Notes under the pieces: model-generated
Seen by the model: the letters and a program-made list of their open reading frames with translations, nothing else
The model's database searches: none
Told to the model about the DNA's origin: nothing
NCBI GenBank assembly: GCA_016720745.1
Contig: JADKKA010000001.1
Span: 434,001 to 498,000 of the forward strand
DNA: 64,000 nt
Reading direction: 5' to 3'
Source: Chitinophagaceae bacterium
GTDB taxonomy: Bacteria; Bacteroidota; Bacteroidia; Chitinophagales; Chitinophagaceae
Made by a program: the position numbers and the translations under genes
Part shown: positions 44,205 through 52,181 of the stretch, piece by piece
Layout: every line of letters begins with the position of its first letter
Position numbering within the stretch: position 1 is the first letter of the stretch

Positions 44205-45114
44205 GTACCGGTGGATTTCTTTTAAAGAAGTATTTAGCTCCCAGTTCGGCAGAAGTGTATTTAAAATCATGAATCCCCTGCTGGAAGCGGAAGAGGAATC
44301 CCAATTGCTGGTGCCTTTTTTCAATATGTGCCCGCAGCACAATGGGCTTATCACCTGTGCCATTTAAATAACCCAGGTAACCGGCGCCATAACCCTGGAC
44401 ATGCCAGTTGTTTTTATTCCACTCCAGTCCTGAACCAAATAAGAAAGCATCATTCTGACGGTGTCCATCCCCATTCAACTGCCAACAGTAGAAACCGGTC
44501 ATGCCAATCCATTTGAGATGCGGATTCAGCGGTTTGGCAAATGAAACGTCGAAGTAATAGCCCATCCCATCGGTGTATCGGGCAGAGGCCAGACCCGATG
44601 AAGCCGGATATCGGTAACCAAACCTCAGCGCCATCTGCAGTTTATGTTCCCATTTCCGGAACATTTTGATATTTAAATTCAGGTGCACATCACCCCGGGC
44701 CTTATTGTCATAATAAGTCTGGTAAAATACATGTCTTTCTTTTTTCAGGAAATCACTGGTCTTGTACCATTCCACCGGTTCATAGGAAATATCAACGGAA
44801 ACAAGATTTTTCACAATACAGTAATTGCCATAAACTGATAGATCGATGGACCGGTCACCTTTCATCTTGTGTAAACTGAAAGAGGATCCGGCATAAGTGG
44901 TACTGTCGATATTGCCATTACTGATAAAAGGAACTGGCAGGGCATTGGGTCCCATCCTGGCTGCCGTAGTAACGATGTACTTTGACCAGTGACTTACTCC
45001 ATCCCAGTTAACATTTCTTGCCCACTCCTCCGCCGTTTGCGAAAAGGTTTTTGTTCCTGTTAGTACTGAAATGAGGATGAATAATAATATCCTTGTACGG
45101 ACAATTTTCCTCAT
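44197..45114 (-). CDS. Secreted beta-barrel-like protein of unknown function
   Basis: A 305-residue protein with a signal peptide (ending near KTFSQ). From about residue 95 the sequence alternates aromatic and polar residues in strand-length segments (LSVYGNYCIVKNLVSVDISYEPVEWY, LQMALRFGYRYPASSG, FDVSFAKPLNPHLKWIGMTGFYCW, WHVQGYGAGYLGYLNG, LGFLFRFQQGIHDFKY), ending at AELGAKYFFKR. This suggests an outer-membrane barrel. No named family recognised. Its end overlaps pheS convergently by eight bases. Confidence 0.72.
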   Translation of the reverse strand: MRKIVRTRILLFILISVLTGTKTFSQTAEEWARNVNWDGVSHWSKYIVTTAARMGPNALPVPFISNGNIDSTTYAGSSFSLHKMKGDRSIDLSVYGNYCIVKNLVSVDISYEPVEWYKTSDFLKKERHVFYQTYYDNKARGDVHLNLNIKMFRKWEHKLQMALRFGYRYPASSGLASARYTDGMGYYFDVSFAKPLNPHLKWIGMTGFYCWQLNGDGHRQNDAFLFGSGLEWNKNNWHVQGYGAGYLGYLNGTGDKPIVLRAHIEKRHQQLGFLFRFQQGIHDFKYTSAELGAKYFFKRNPPVLK

Positions 45115-45148
45115 AGCTGCGCAAAGCTAACAGAACGACCGGAATAAA

Positions 45149-45175
45149 AAAAAGGCTGCCTCAAGCAGCCTTTTT
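45149..45175 (-). terminator. Terminator of the small membrane-protein operon
   Basis: AAAAAGGCTGC (45149-45159) pairs perfectly with GCAGCCTTTTT (45165-45175) around CTCAA. It can act in both directions and lies 19 bases beyond the stop of the 45194 gene. Confidence 0.88.
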
Positions 45176-45193
45176 CAATGATTTGCTTTCAAA

Positions 45194-45598
45194 CTATCTC
45201 CGGGGCCAGTAAATGGCCAGCACCAGTGAAGTTGCCAGAGCTACCCAAACACCAACTCCATAGGTCTTGGTAATCATTTTAAAAATATCTCCGATCGCAG
45301 CACCCTGCATCATGGGGATACCAATCAGCAGCATCAACAGGGCCAAAAGAGGCAGCATGGCCCAAAGCCCTCTGCCGAGGAAATAAGTTTCCTTGTTCAG
45401 GGCGCCAATCAGCAGCATGATGCCACTCAGCGGCATGACCAGCCACAGGTATTTCATTAAAATAGCTTCGATACTGTTCCCAAATGATGGCAGTTGTACG
45501 ACATCAAAGGCACTGGTGCTTCCAGTGGCACCCAGTGGCAGGAAGAAGCTGGCAATCAGTAAAACAGCCAGAATGATCGTTAGGATTTTTCGGTTCAT
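45194..45598 (-). CDS. Small membrane protein, about four transmembrane segments
   Basis: A 134-residue hydrophobic protein with segments at about 4-22, 46-66, 74-94 and 112-130, ending in WPRR. I do not recognise it. It follows the 45635-46276 gene by 36 bases on the same strand and ends at a strong terminator, so the two probably form one unit. Both contain a short hydrophobic start followed by a polar loop, but I see no clear sequence relation. Confidence 0.68.
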   Translation of the reverse strand: MNRKILTIILAVLLIASFFLPLGATGSTSAFDVVQLPSFGNSIEAILMKYLWLVMPLSGIMLLIGALNKETYFLGRGLWAMLPLLALLMLLIGIPMMQGAAIGDIFKMITKTYGVGVWVALATSLVLAIYWPRR

Positions 45599-45634
45599 AT
45601 TATCAGGTTTAGTGGTGATTGCGTTTGGGTTTCT

Positions 45635-46276
45635 TCATGACCGCATTGAACTCATCCGTTTGTAACAGAAAAAAGCAGCCGCTAAAAATGCCACGACAGC
45701 TACATAAAACCAGGGTGTAAAATCAACGCTGATATTCATTTTATCCGTGAGCTCTTTTCCAAAATCATCCAGTCCTCCCCCGCTGCCTGATTTATTGCCA
45801 CCGGATGACATATCCATTTTCACTTTCTTTTTAATATCCAGCATCATCCCGATCAGTGATCCGGCAGAAGCAATTCCGGTTACCATGGCACCACCGATAG
45901 CGGCTTTGGCATTGGTAAAGGAAAGCAGGAGACCCAGTACACCCAGTCCAAGGGCAACCATGGCATAAAGATTAGGTTCTTTCTTGTCTGTTTTGGTAGT
46001 TGTCTTCGTTATGGTTTCATCCACCTTATCCGTTTTAATATCATCCAGGAAGGAATTACTGGAACTGCCATTCTTCATTTTAAATCCCGTGGCCAGCTGG
46101 ATACCGCTGACTGTTTGCAGCGACATATTATTACACTTGATATCAATAAAGGGCATCAAAAACAATAATACGGCCACAACAAATGATACAGAAGAAGGAA
46201 TCTTTGTTCCAAACATGCCGGGAGCTGGTGGTCCTGGCTGATAAACCGGAGTAGCAGGTATTTGCTGATTATCCAT
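45635..46276 (-). CDS. Membrane protein of unknown function
   Basis: A 213-residue protein: a Pro/Gln-rich N-terminus (residues 1-25), a transmembrane segment (about 29-45) and a Thr/Lys-rich loop (ETITKTTTKTDKKEP). Two central hydrophobic segments follow (about 103-146), then a Gly/Ser loop (GGNKSGSGGG) and a final segment (about 188-205). No catalytic motif is visible. It resembles membrane proteins that NCBI labels hypothetical in Chitinophagaceae; that is from memory and unverified. Confidence 0.65.
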   Translation of the reverse strand: MDNQQIPATPVYQPGPPAPGMFGTKIPSSVSFVVAVLLFLMPFIDIKCNNMSLQTVSGIQLATGFKMKNGSSSNSFLDDIKTDKVDETITKTTTKTDKKEPNLYAMVALGLGVLGLLLSFTNAKAAIGGAMVTGIASAGSLIGMMLDIKKKVKMDMSSGGNKSGSGGGLDDFGKELTDKMNISVDFTPWFYVAVVAFLAAAFFCYKRMSSMRS

Positions 46277-46380
46277 GGTGGAAATTTTTGTTTAAGGTAA
46301 GTGAATCCGGTCAATTTATCATATTTACAGACAGCCGAAATGTATCCATCTAACTGTAATATCTTTACAGCCAATCAGTG

Positions 46381-47232
46381 ATGATGACAATCAATAGTAT
46401 TTGCGTTTGCGGTGCCGGCACCATGGGCAGCGGGATTGCACAGGCTGCGGCCCAGTCCGGATTTCATACCATTTTGTATGAACTGAATGAATCCGTGCTG
46501 GAAAAAGCAAAAAAAAGCATTCAGCAAAACCTGGCATCACTGGTGGCCAAAGGCAAAATCACTACCGACTGGATGCAGGGGGTAATGGGAAGGATCCGAT
46601 TTACGAACGACCTGCAGGACTGCCTCGCCGATATTATTATTGAAGCAATCGTTGAGAAACCGGAACTGAAAATTGCTTTATTCAACCAGCTGGCAGAACT
46701 CAATCACAGTGAAGTCATATTTGCCAGTAATACCTCTTCTTTATCTGTTAGCAGGATTGCCGAAGGGATACAAAGACCGGAACGGGTGATCGGTATGCAT
46801 TTTTTTAATCCCGCCACCATCATGAAACTGGTGGAAGTGGTCAATACCCCGCTGACCAACAGCCACACAACGGATACGGTGGTGGCGTTAACAAAGGCAA
46901 TGGGTAAGGTACCTGTACTTTGCAGCGATGCGCCCGGGTTTATTGTGAACCGGGTAGCCCGGCCTTTTTATATTGAATCCCTGCGCCTGGCAGAAGAAGG
47001 TAAGACGGAGATGGAACAAATAGACCGACTGATGGAATCAACCGGATTCAAACTGGGACCCTTTCGCCTGATGGACCTGATTGGGAATGATGTCAATTAT
47101 GCCGTCAGCTGCTCGGTATACGATCAATTGGATTCACCGGAAAGATTAAAACCATCTTTTATCCAGGAACAAAAAGTGAAGGAAGGAAAACTGGGTAAAA
47201 AAACCGGTGAAGGTTATTACCGCTATTCTTAA
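46381..47232 (+). CDS. 3-hydroxybutyryl-CoA dehydrogenase family protein
   Basis: A 283-residue two-domain dehydrogenase. The Rossmann N-terminus has GAGTMGSGIAQ for NAD(P) binding. Catalytic-region motifs are ASNTSSLSVSRIA and GMHFFNPATIMKLVEVV (catalytic His in MHFF), then SDAPGFIVNRVARPF at the domain border. The C-terminal helical domain has MDLIGNDVNYAV. It oxidises 3-hydroxyacyl-CoA to 3-ketoacyl-CoA, or the reverse, in fatty-acid or aromatic degradation, or in butanoate metabolism. The ATG at 46381 is used; a GTG at 46378 and ATG at 46384 are alternatives. TATCTTTA about 20 bases upstream is a weak -7 candidate. Confidence 0.93.
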   Translation: MMTINSICVCGAGTMGSGIAQAAAQSGFHTILYELNESVLEKAKKSIQQNLASLVAKGKITTDWMQGVMGRIRFTNDLQDCLADIIIEAIVEKPELKIALFNQLAELNHSEVIFASNTSSLSVSRIAEGIQRPERVIGMHFFNPATIMKLVEVVNTPLTNSHTTDTVVALTKAMGKVPVLCSDAPGFIVNRVARPFYIESLRLAEEGKTEMEQIDRLMESTGFKLGPFRLMDLIGNDVNYAVSCSVYDQLDSPERLKPSFIQEQKVKEGKLGKKTGEGYYRYS

Positions 47233-47262
47233 TTATTTATTTGCATTAAAGTCAACCAAACA

Positions 47263-48300
47263 TTGAATACACCGGCCCCCTCTCCCAGCCAATCAACAGC
47301 AAATCCTCCACCCGGCCGGGTATTGGTGACCGGCGGCACCGGATTCCTGGGTGCTTATATCATTAAAGAATTAATCAGCAAAGGCTATTCCGTTCGGGCC
47401 ATACGCCGTAAAGCAAGCCTACCCTCCTTTATTGATCCTGCTATTTTGCAAAAAGCAGAGTGGGTGGAAGGAGATGTACTGGATGTGATTTCACTGGAAG
47501 ATGCCCTGCAGGGAATAGACATGGTCATCCATTCAGCAGCAGTTGTTTCTTTTTTAAAGAATGAAAGAAAACAAATGTACCAGGTGAATGTGGATGGCAC
47601 GGCCAATGTGGTGAATATGGCGCTGGAACAAAATATCAGGAAGCTGGTACATATCAGTTCAGTGGCGGCGCTGGGCAGAACAAGCAGTGGCGGCCACGTG
47701 GATGAAGAAAAAAAATGGGAAGACAGCCGGATCAATACCCATTATGCCCGCAGTAAGTTCAAAGCGGAACTGGAAGTATGGAGAGGAATTGGCGAAGGCA
47801 TGGAAGCGGTAATCCTGAACCCCAGCACTATTCTGGGTTATGGCGACTGGAACAGCAGCAGTTGCGCCATCTTCAAAAATATTTACAAGGGCTTTCCCTG
47901 GTATACACCCGGTATCAACGGGTTTGTGGATGTGGAAGATGTAGCAAGGGCTGCCGTACTGATGATGGAGTCGGATATTTCCGGCCAACGTTTTATTGTG
48001 AATGGCGAGAACTGGCCTTTCAAACAATTACAGGAAACCATTGCAGATGGCTTTGGAAAGAAAAGACCTTCGAAAAAAGCAAGTCCCTTTTTACTCGGAC
48101 TGGCCTGGCGGATGGAAAAATTCAAATCCCTTTTTTCCGGGAAAAAACCCCTGCTGACCAAAGAGAGTGCGAAAGTGGCCTGCAGCCAGACATTTTTTGA
48201 GAACCAGAAAATACTGGATGCATTACCGGGATTTTCCTTTACCCCTCTGCTAAATACCATTCAAAAAGCCTGTGAAAAATACCAGAACCCGGCCCGGTAA
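47263..48300 (+). CDS. NAD-dependent epimerase/dehydratase family protein
   Basis: A 345-residue extended SDR. After a Pro/Ser-rich lead (residues 1-18) comes the nucleotide-binding motif VLVTGGTGFLGAYI (about 20-33). The acidic WVEGDVLD, HSAAVVSF and HISSVAALG strands are typical, and YARSK supplies the YxxxK catalytic pair. PSTILGYGDW follows. The pattern is closest to dihydroflavonol-4-reductase-like or nucleoside-sugar epimerases; the substrate is unknown. The start appears to be TTG (47263), since no ATG precedes the nucleotide-binding motif. It follows the hydroxyacyl-CoA dehydrogenase by 30 bases and may be co-transcribed. Confidence 0.9.
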   Translation: MNTPAPSPSQSTANPPPGRVLVTGGTGFLGAYIIKELISKGYSVRAIRRKASLPSFIDPAILQKAEWVEGDVLDVISLEDALQGIDMVIHSAAVVSFLKNERKQMYQVNVDGTANVVNMALEQNIRKLVHISSVAALGRTSSGGHVDEEKKWEDSRINTHYARSKFKAELEVWRGIGEGMEAVILNPSTILGYGDWNSSSCAIFKNIYKGFPWYTPGINGFVDVEDVARAAVLMMESDISGQRFIVNGENWPFKQLQETIADGFGKKRPSKKASPFLLGLAWRMEKFKSLFSGKKPLLTKESAKVACSQTFFENQKILDALPGFSFTPLLNTIQKACEKYQNPAR

Positions 48301-48422
48301 TTGCAACCATTCGGCTTTAGATATTATCTTTCCATCACAAACAGACAATTGCCTTATCCTTTTATGATTCATCCTGCATACAAGAGCTGAGCAGGATTAA
48401 AAAAGATACCGGAACCCCGATC

Positions 48423-49559
48423 ATGCAAAAAATAAAACACCTCCTGCTGATATTGATCACAGCAGCCTCCGTTTCCACCCAGGCACAATTTGTAGTCAGT
48501 GGTACCGTATTGGACTCAACCACCAGAGAGCCGTTGGGTGCTGCTTCCGTTTTTTGTCAGAATACCACATTGGGTACGGCCACCAATAAACAGGGCGAGT
48601 TTACGCTGAATCTGAAATCGGGTGGTTATGACCTGATTTTTAGTTATACCGGTTACCAGACTCAAACGATCCGGGTATCTGATAACAACAAGCTGGTTGT
48701 ACTGATGACCAAAGAAGAAAAAAGCATGGGAGAAGTAGTATTACGCAACAGCTTTGAAGTAACTGATGGTTTGTCGAAATATGGCAGCTTCTTCATGGAA
48801 AATTTTATCGGGTCAACGCCCAATGGCGCCCGCTGCACCCTGCTCAACCCGGAGGCCCTGAAGTTTTATTTTTATAAAAGAACCAACCGCCTGAAAGTGC
48901 TGGCGACCGAACCGGTGAAAATAGCCAACCAGGCATTGGGTTATAACCTGCATTATCAGCTGGACTCCTTTGTTTATTATTATAACAGCAACAGCAGTAT
49001 TTACCGGGGCTATTGCCTCTATTCAGAAATGGAAGGAACGGATAGTTTGAAAAAAATCTGGGCACAGGCCCGGAAAAAAGCATTCGAAGGATCCCGGCTG
49101 CATTTTATGCGCAGCTTTTACGACAGTACGCTGACTGAAGAGGGCTGGATTGTGGACCTGCTGGATGAAAAAGATGATAAGAAATTCAATAAGATTCCGA
49201 ATGTATATGACTCTGCTTACTACAACAGTTTTGTAAACACCAGGGATAGTCTGGGATTGGATAGTGTATTGTATCATGTTCCCGCGGGACCGGTAGAAGT
49301 GGAAATCTATTTTCCGAGAAAAATCAGCATCACCTATACCAAAAAAAGACCGGAACCGGAATACAGCAAAAAAATGGGGCTGCCCCGTAATATCCCCTTC
49401 CTGATTTCTTATATTGATATCCGCGAAGCCATTGCCATCATGGAAAACGGATATTATTATGACCAGAAAGATTGGGTGAACCAGGGATACTGGAGTTGGA
49501 AAAACCTCGGGGACCAATTACCCTACGACTACACCCCTAGCAACCTACTGATGGACTGA
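48423..49559 (+). CDS. Secreted protein with carboxypeptidase-like regulatory domain
   Basis: A 378-residue protein. A signal peptide (ending near STQAQ) is followed by a carboxypeptidase-D regulatory-like domain (about 22-100, VVSGTVLDSTTREPLGAASV ... YDLIFSYTGYQTQTI). The region of about 280 residues after it has alternating strands with many Tyr (YNLHYQLDSFVYYYNSN) and resembles DUF5686/SusC-plug neighbours only loosely. No barrel end is visible, and it is too short for a TonB receptor. Function unknown, location probably periplasmic or outer membrane. The stop codon is followed at once by a heptanucleotide repeat array. Confidence 0.75.
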   Translation: MQKIKHLLLILITAASVSTQAQFVVSGTVLDSTTREPLGAASVFCQNTTLGTATNKQGEFTLNLKSGGYDLIFSYTGYQTQTIRVSDNNKLVVLMTKEEKSMGEVVLRNSFEVTDGLSKYGSFFMENFIGSTPNGARCTLLNPEALKFYFYKRTNRLKVLATEPVKIANQALGYNLHYQLDSFVYYYNSNSSIYRGYCLYSEMEGTDSLKKIWAQARKKAFEGSRLHFMRSFYDSTLTEEGWIVDLLDEKDDKKFNKIPNVYDSAYYNSFVNTRDSLGLDSVLYHVPAGPVEVEIYFPRKISITYTKKRPEPEYSKKMGLPRNIPFLISYIDIREAIAIMENGYYYDQKDWVNQGYWSWKNLGDQLPYDYTPSNLLMD

Positions 49560-49648
49560 TCGACTGACAGACTGTCGACTGATGACTGCTGACTGTTTAC
49601 TGCTGACTGAAGACTGTCGACTCGACTCAAGACTCAAGACTCCCGACT
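49554..49648. repeat. Heptanucleotide repeat array (GACT every seven bases)
   Basis: GACT or its close variant recurs at a seven-base spacing at 49570, 49577, 49584, 49591, 49598 (TACT), 49605, 49612 and 49619; then, after one five-base step, at 49624, 49631, 49638 and 49645. It spans the gap between the 48423 gene and the LpxD-like gene and encodes the last few residues of the latter. Confidence 0.85.
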
Positions 49649-50596
49649 TCTCTCCTTTCCCATCACTTTTTCCCACAACAAAGGGATTCGTTTAATCCAT
49701 ACAAACTCTTTCATTTTTTCACGGGCATCTTCCACCGGTGAGCCGAAATATACTTTACCTCCCGGGATACTGTCCTTGACCCCGCTTTGCGCATAGATCA
49801 CGGCATCTTTACCAATCGTCAGTGTTTTACTGACTCCCACCTGTCCCCAGAGAATTACATTGTCTTCAATGGTGGTAGCACCGGCAATACCCACCTGTCC
49901 GGCAAAGAGACAGTTCTTTCCCACCACGGTATCATGACCGATATGCACCAGGTTATCCATCTTGGTGCCATCGCCGATCAATGTATCAGCACTTACACCG
50001 CGATCAATGGTGCAGTTGGCACCAATCTCCACAGCATTTCCGATCACCACCCTGCCACAACTGGTCATTTTGCGGTAATGGATATCCCGGTTGGTCTTTT
50101 TGTTATAATAAAATGCATCGCTGCCAATCACGGTCCCGGCCTGGATCACCACATCATCACCAATGATACAATAATCCAGTATGGTGACATTGGGGTGGAT
50201 AATACAGTTCTTTCCGATACTTACATGATGTCCCACAAAAGCTCCGGGCATCAGCACGGTACCTTCTCCGATTACTGCAGTATCGCTGATTAGTTTAGTG
50301 GAAGGCGAAAATGGCCGGTAAAACTGCACAATCTTCAGATAGGATTCAAAAGGATCATTGACTACCAGCAGGGCCTTCCCTTCCGGTACAGCTACGGCTT
50401 TATTGATGATGATAAAACTGGCGGCAGACTGAATACAGGTATCATAATATTTGGGATGATCTACAAATGCCAGGTCACCAGGTTCCACTTTATGGATTTC
50501 ATTGATACCTGTTACCATCCCGTCTTTATTGCCGATCAGTGTTGCACCGATCATTTGTGCAATCGTTGCAACCGGAACCGGGTTTTCAAAATGCAT
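49634..50596 (-). CDS. LpxD-like UDP-3-O-acylglucosamine N-acyltransferase
   Basis: A 320-residue left-handed beta-helix acyltransferase. The N-terminal about 100 residues match the LpxD uridine-binding domain (VTGINEIHKVEPGDLAFVDHPKY ... LLVVNDPFESYLKIVQFY). Hexapeptide repeats follow (GEGTVLMPGAFVGHHVSIGKNCIIHPNVTI and later), with the catalytic-type His in VHIGHDTVVGKN. The C-terminal extension is short and ends in RSRES, encoded by invading simple repeats. The expected reaction is N-acylation of UDP-3-O-acylglucosamine in lipid A synthesis. Bacteroidota often have more than one LpxD-type gene, and this one is not beside lpxA/lpxC, so it may be a paralogue acting on another UDP-sugar. Confidence 0.82.
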   Translation of the reverse strand: MHFENPVPVATIAQMIGATLIGNKDGMVTGINEIHKVEPGDLAFVDHPKYYDTCIQSAASFIIINKAVAVPEGKALLVVNDPFESYLKIVQFYRPFSPSTKLISDTAVIGEGTVLMPGAFVGHHVSIGKNCIIHPNVTILDYCIIGDDVVIQAGTVIGSDAFYYNKKTNRDIHYRKMTSCGRVVIGNAVEIGANCTIDRGVSADTLIGDGTKMDNLVHIGHDTVVGKNCLFAGQVGIAGATTIEDNVILWGQVGVSKTLTIGKDAVIYAQSGVKDSIPGGKVYFGSPVEDAREKMKEFVWIKRIPLLWEKVMGKERSRES

Positions 50597-50731
50597 ACTG
50601 AAATATTTAACTGATTAAATGGATGACTGCTCTCTGTCCGGAATATCACCCTGCAAAGTTAACAAGCAGGATGCAGGACGGGTAAATTAACTCTGAGCCA
50701 TAAGAATGAACAATAAAACAGGATTTTACCT

Positions 50732-50833
50732 ATGAAAAAAACAACTAACGACACTTTCATCCCGTATTATGTCAATGAACATCACATGCATGATCCTGAT
50801 CATATGGTTAACATGCATGATGACGGTAATTGA
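50732..50833 (+). CDS. Possible 33-residue His/Met/Asp-rich peptide
   Basis: ATG at 50732 opens 33 codons ending in TGA at 50831-50833. The peptide starts MKKTTNDTFIPYYVNE and continues EHHMHDPDHMVNMHDDGN. Its second half has five His, four Met and five Asp/Glu in 18 residues, a composition that often binds copper, nickel or zinc. A direct repeat ACATGCATGAT encodes the two xMHD units. No signal peptide, clear promoter or Shine-Dalgarno is visible. It could be a real metal-binding or regulatory micropeptide, a peptide precursor, or a chance ORF; I cannot decide between these. Confidence 0.35.
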   Translation: MKKTTNDTFIPYYVNEHHMHDPDHMVNMHDDGN

Positions 50834-50990
50834 AAAAAACTGATAAATTGAAAAGGACTGATACGAGATGCAACAATTATCCTGATCCTTTTTCATGCGA
50901 TTCATACCACTACATGAAAGAAATAAAGTGATATAAAACCTGCATTATCCACAACCTATTTTAAAATGTTAATAAAATATTCTTGAAATA

Positions 50991-51023
50991 TTTTTTTGTT
51001 CATAAAAATTCTTTTTAATATTG
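50991..51023 (+). promoter_or_regulatory. Putative promoter of small RNA B
   Basis: TTTTTTTG (50991-50998) is followed after 17 bases by TAATATTG (51016-51023), a one-mismatch TAnnTTTG. The expected start is about 51028-51030. Confidence 0.45.
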
Positions 51024-51026
51024 TGT

Positions 51027-51100
51027 CGGGAAATTTATTTCCCGTACTTACTAACCCATCCATATAAATGTCCCTCTCCGCAAAACGGAGGGGGATTTTT
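51027..51100 (+). ncRNA. Putative small RNA B or attenuated yicC leader
   Basis: About 74 nt: a 5' hairpin (CGGGAAAT at 51027-51034 with 51037-51044), an unpaired linker containing TACTTACTAACCCAT (51045-51059), and a strong intrinsic terminator. The linker 15-mer is the exact reverse complement of the unpaired segment in the putative RNA at 6576-6627. The next gene, yicC, starts 119 bases further on the same strand, so this could be a free small RNA or a leader with an attenuator. The RNA call is inference from promoter-like and terminator signals. Confidence 0.5.
51071..51100 (+). terminator. Intrinsic terminator of small RNA B
   Basis: CCCTCTCCG (51072-51080) pairs with CGGAGGGGG (51086-51094, one G-T pair) around CAAAA and is followed by ATTTTT. 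Confidence 0.85.
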
Positions 51101-51218
51101 AATTTAAAGCAGTTCCATCTGCACCACTTCATCAGGAACCGATAAGAACCACGCTAACAAGTATCAATTCAACTACCTTTACAAGACCCGGATTTTACTA
51201 CGGGATAAAATAAAATTT

Positions 51219-52094
51219 ATGCTGAAATCAATGACCGGATTTGGCCGGGCCGAAAGGAATGTAGGTGACAAAACTTTCCTGGTTGATATTAAATCTCTTA
51301 ATGGAAAACAGTTTGACCTGCAACTAAAGATGCCCAGCATCTTAAAACCTTCTGAGTTTGATATCCGCCGTTTACTATCTGAAAGACTGGGCAGGGGAAC
51401 GGTAGATTGTACGATCAGCCTCAAGGATACCGGTAGTGCCAAACCAGTTACAATTAATGTGGATCTGGCTAAAGCTTATTATCAGCCGCTGGCAGAATTA
51501 TCCGCAGCCCTGAACCTTGACCCTTCTCATATCCTGAGTACACTGGTTAAATTACCGGAAGTAATCACCCCCAGCGGCGATACCCTGAGTGAAAAAGAAT
51601 GGACCGATTTTCAGCAGGTATTGATTGCTGCCATTGATGACCTGAACCATCACCGGCTGGAAGAAGGAAAAGTGCTGGAGGAAGACCTGCTGACCAGGAT
51701 CAGCAATATCCAGAAACAACAGGATGAAGTAACCCGGCTGGAACCGCTTCGTCAGCAGAAGATCAGGGATAACCTTACCAAACTACTGGAAGAAAAAGTG
51801 GGAAAGGATAATTACGACGGCAACCGGCTGGAACAGGAACTGATCTACTATATTGAAAAAATTGATATCAGCGAAGAACAGGTCCGGCTTAAAAATCACT
51901 GTGAATACTTTAAAACCCTGCTGGCAGAACCCGAAGAGTCCAAGGGCAAGAAACTCTCCTTTGTACTGCAGGAGATCGGCCGTGAGATCAATACGACCGG
52001 TTCCAAAGCCTATGATGCGACGATCCAGAAATCAGTGGTAATGATGAAGGATGAACTGGAGAAAGCAAAGGAACAGGTTTTAAATGTGCTGTAG
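51219..52094 (+). CDS. yicC: YicC family endoribonuclease
   Basis: A 291-residue YicC protein, starting with the family hallmark MLKSMTGFGRAE. It continues through the N-terminal domain (VDIKSLNGKQFDLQLKMP) to the C-terminal domain with RLEQELIYYIEKIDISEEQVRLKNHCEYF and KGKKLSFVLQEIGREINTTGSKA. E. coli YicC is described as an endoribonuclease acting on structured RNA such as RyhB. Guanylate kinase, its common downstream neighbour, is absent here; gldH follows instead. A putative small RNA or attenuator precedes the gene. Confidence 0.96.
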   Translation: MLKSMTGFGRAERNVGDKTFLVDIKSLNGKQFDLQLKMPSILKPSEFDIRRLLSERLGRGTVDCTISLKDTGSAKPVTINVDLAKAYYQPLAELSAALNLDPSHILSTLVKLPEVITPSGDTLSEKEWTDFQQVLIAAIDDLNHHRLEEGKVLEEDLLTRISNIQKQQDEVTRLEPLRQQKIRDNLTKLLEEKVGKDNYDGNRLEQELIYYIEKIDISEEQVRLKNHCEYFKTLLAEPEESKGKKLSFVLQEIGREINTTGSKAYDATIQKSVVMMKDELEKAKEQVLNVL

Positions 52095-52160
52095 TGGTTC
52101 ATATAAGCATCCGGTTACCTGAAAATCCCTGAGGACATACTTTAATTCCTGCATCCTGAT

Positions 52161-52168
52161 TATTTTTG
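52161..52168 (+). promoter_or_regulatory. -7 element of the gldH operon
   Basis: TATTTTTG, a perfect TAnnTTTG match, lies 13 bases before the gldH TTG start. Confidence 0.5.
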
Positions 52169-52181
52169 TAAAAAATATTCA

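Larger units (their letters stand above)
50597..51218. other. Intergenic region of 622 bases with mini-ORF and putative small RNA
   Basis: This AT-rich gap separates the divergent LpxD-like and yicC genes. It holds a 33-codon ORF (50732-50833) and a putative terminated RNA (51027-51100). Between about 50840 and 50985 I see nothing I can name. Confidence 0.6.

Noticed and set aside
51068..51145. A 25-codon leader-peptide ORF starting within small RNA B
   Set aside because: Its first codons are the terminator stem itself, it has no regulatory codon run, and it lacks a translation signal. Coincidence is more likely.
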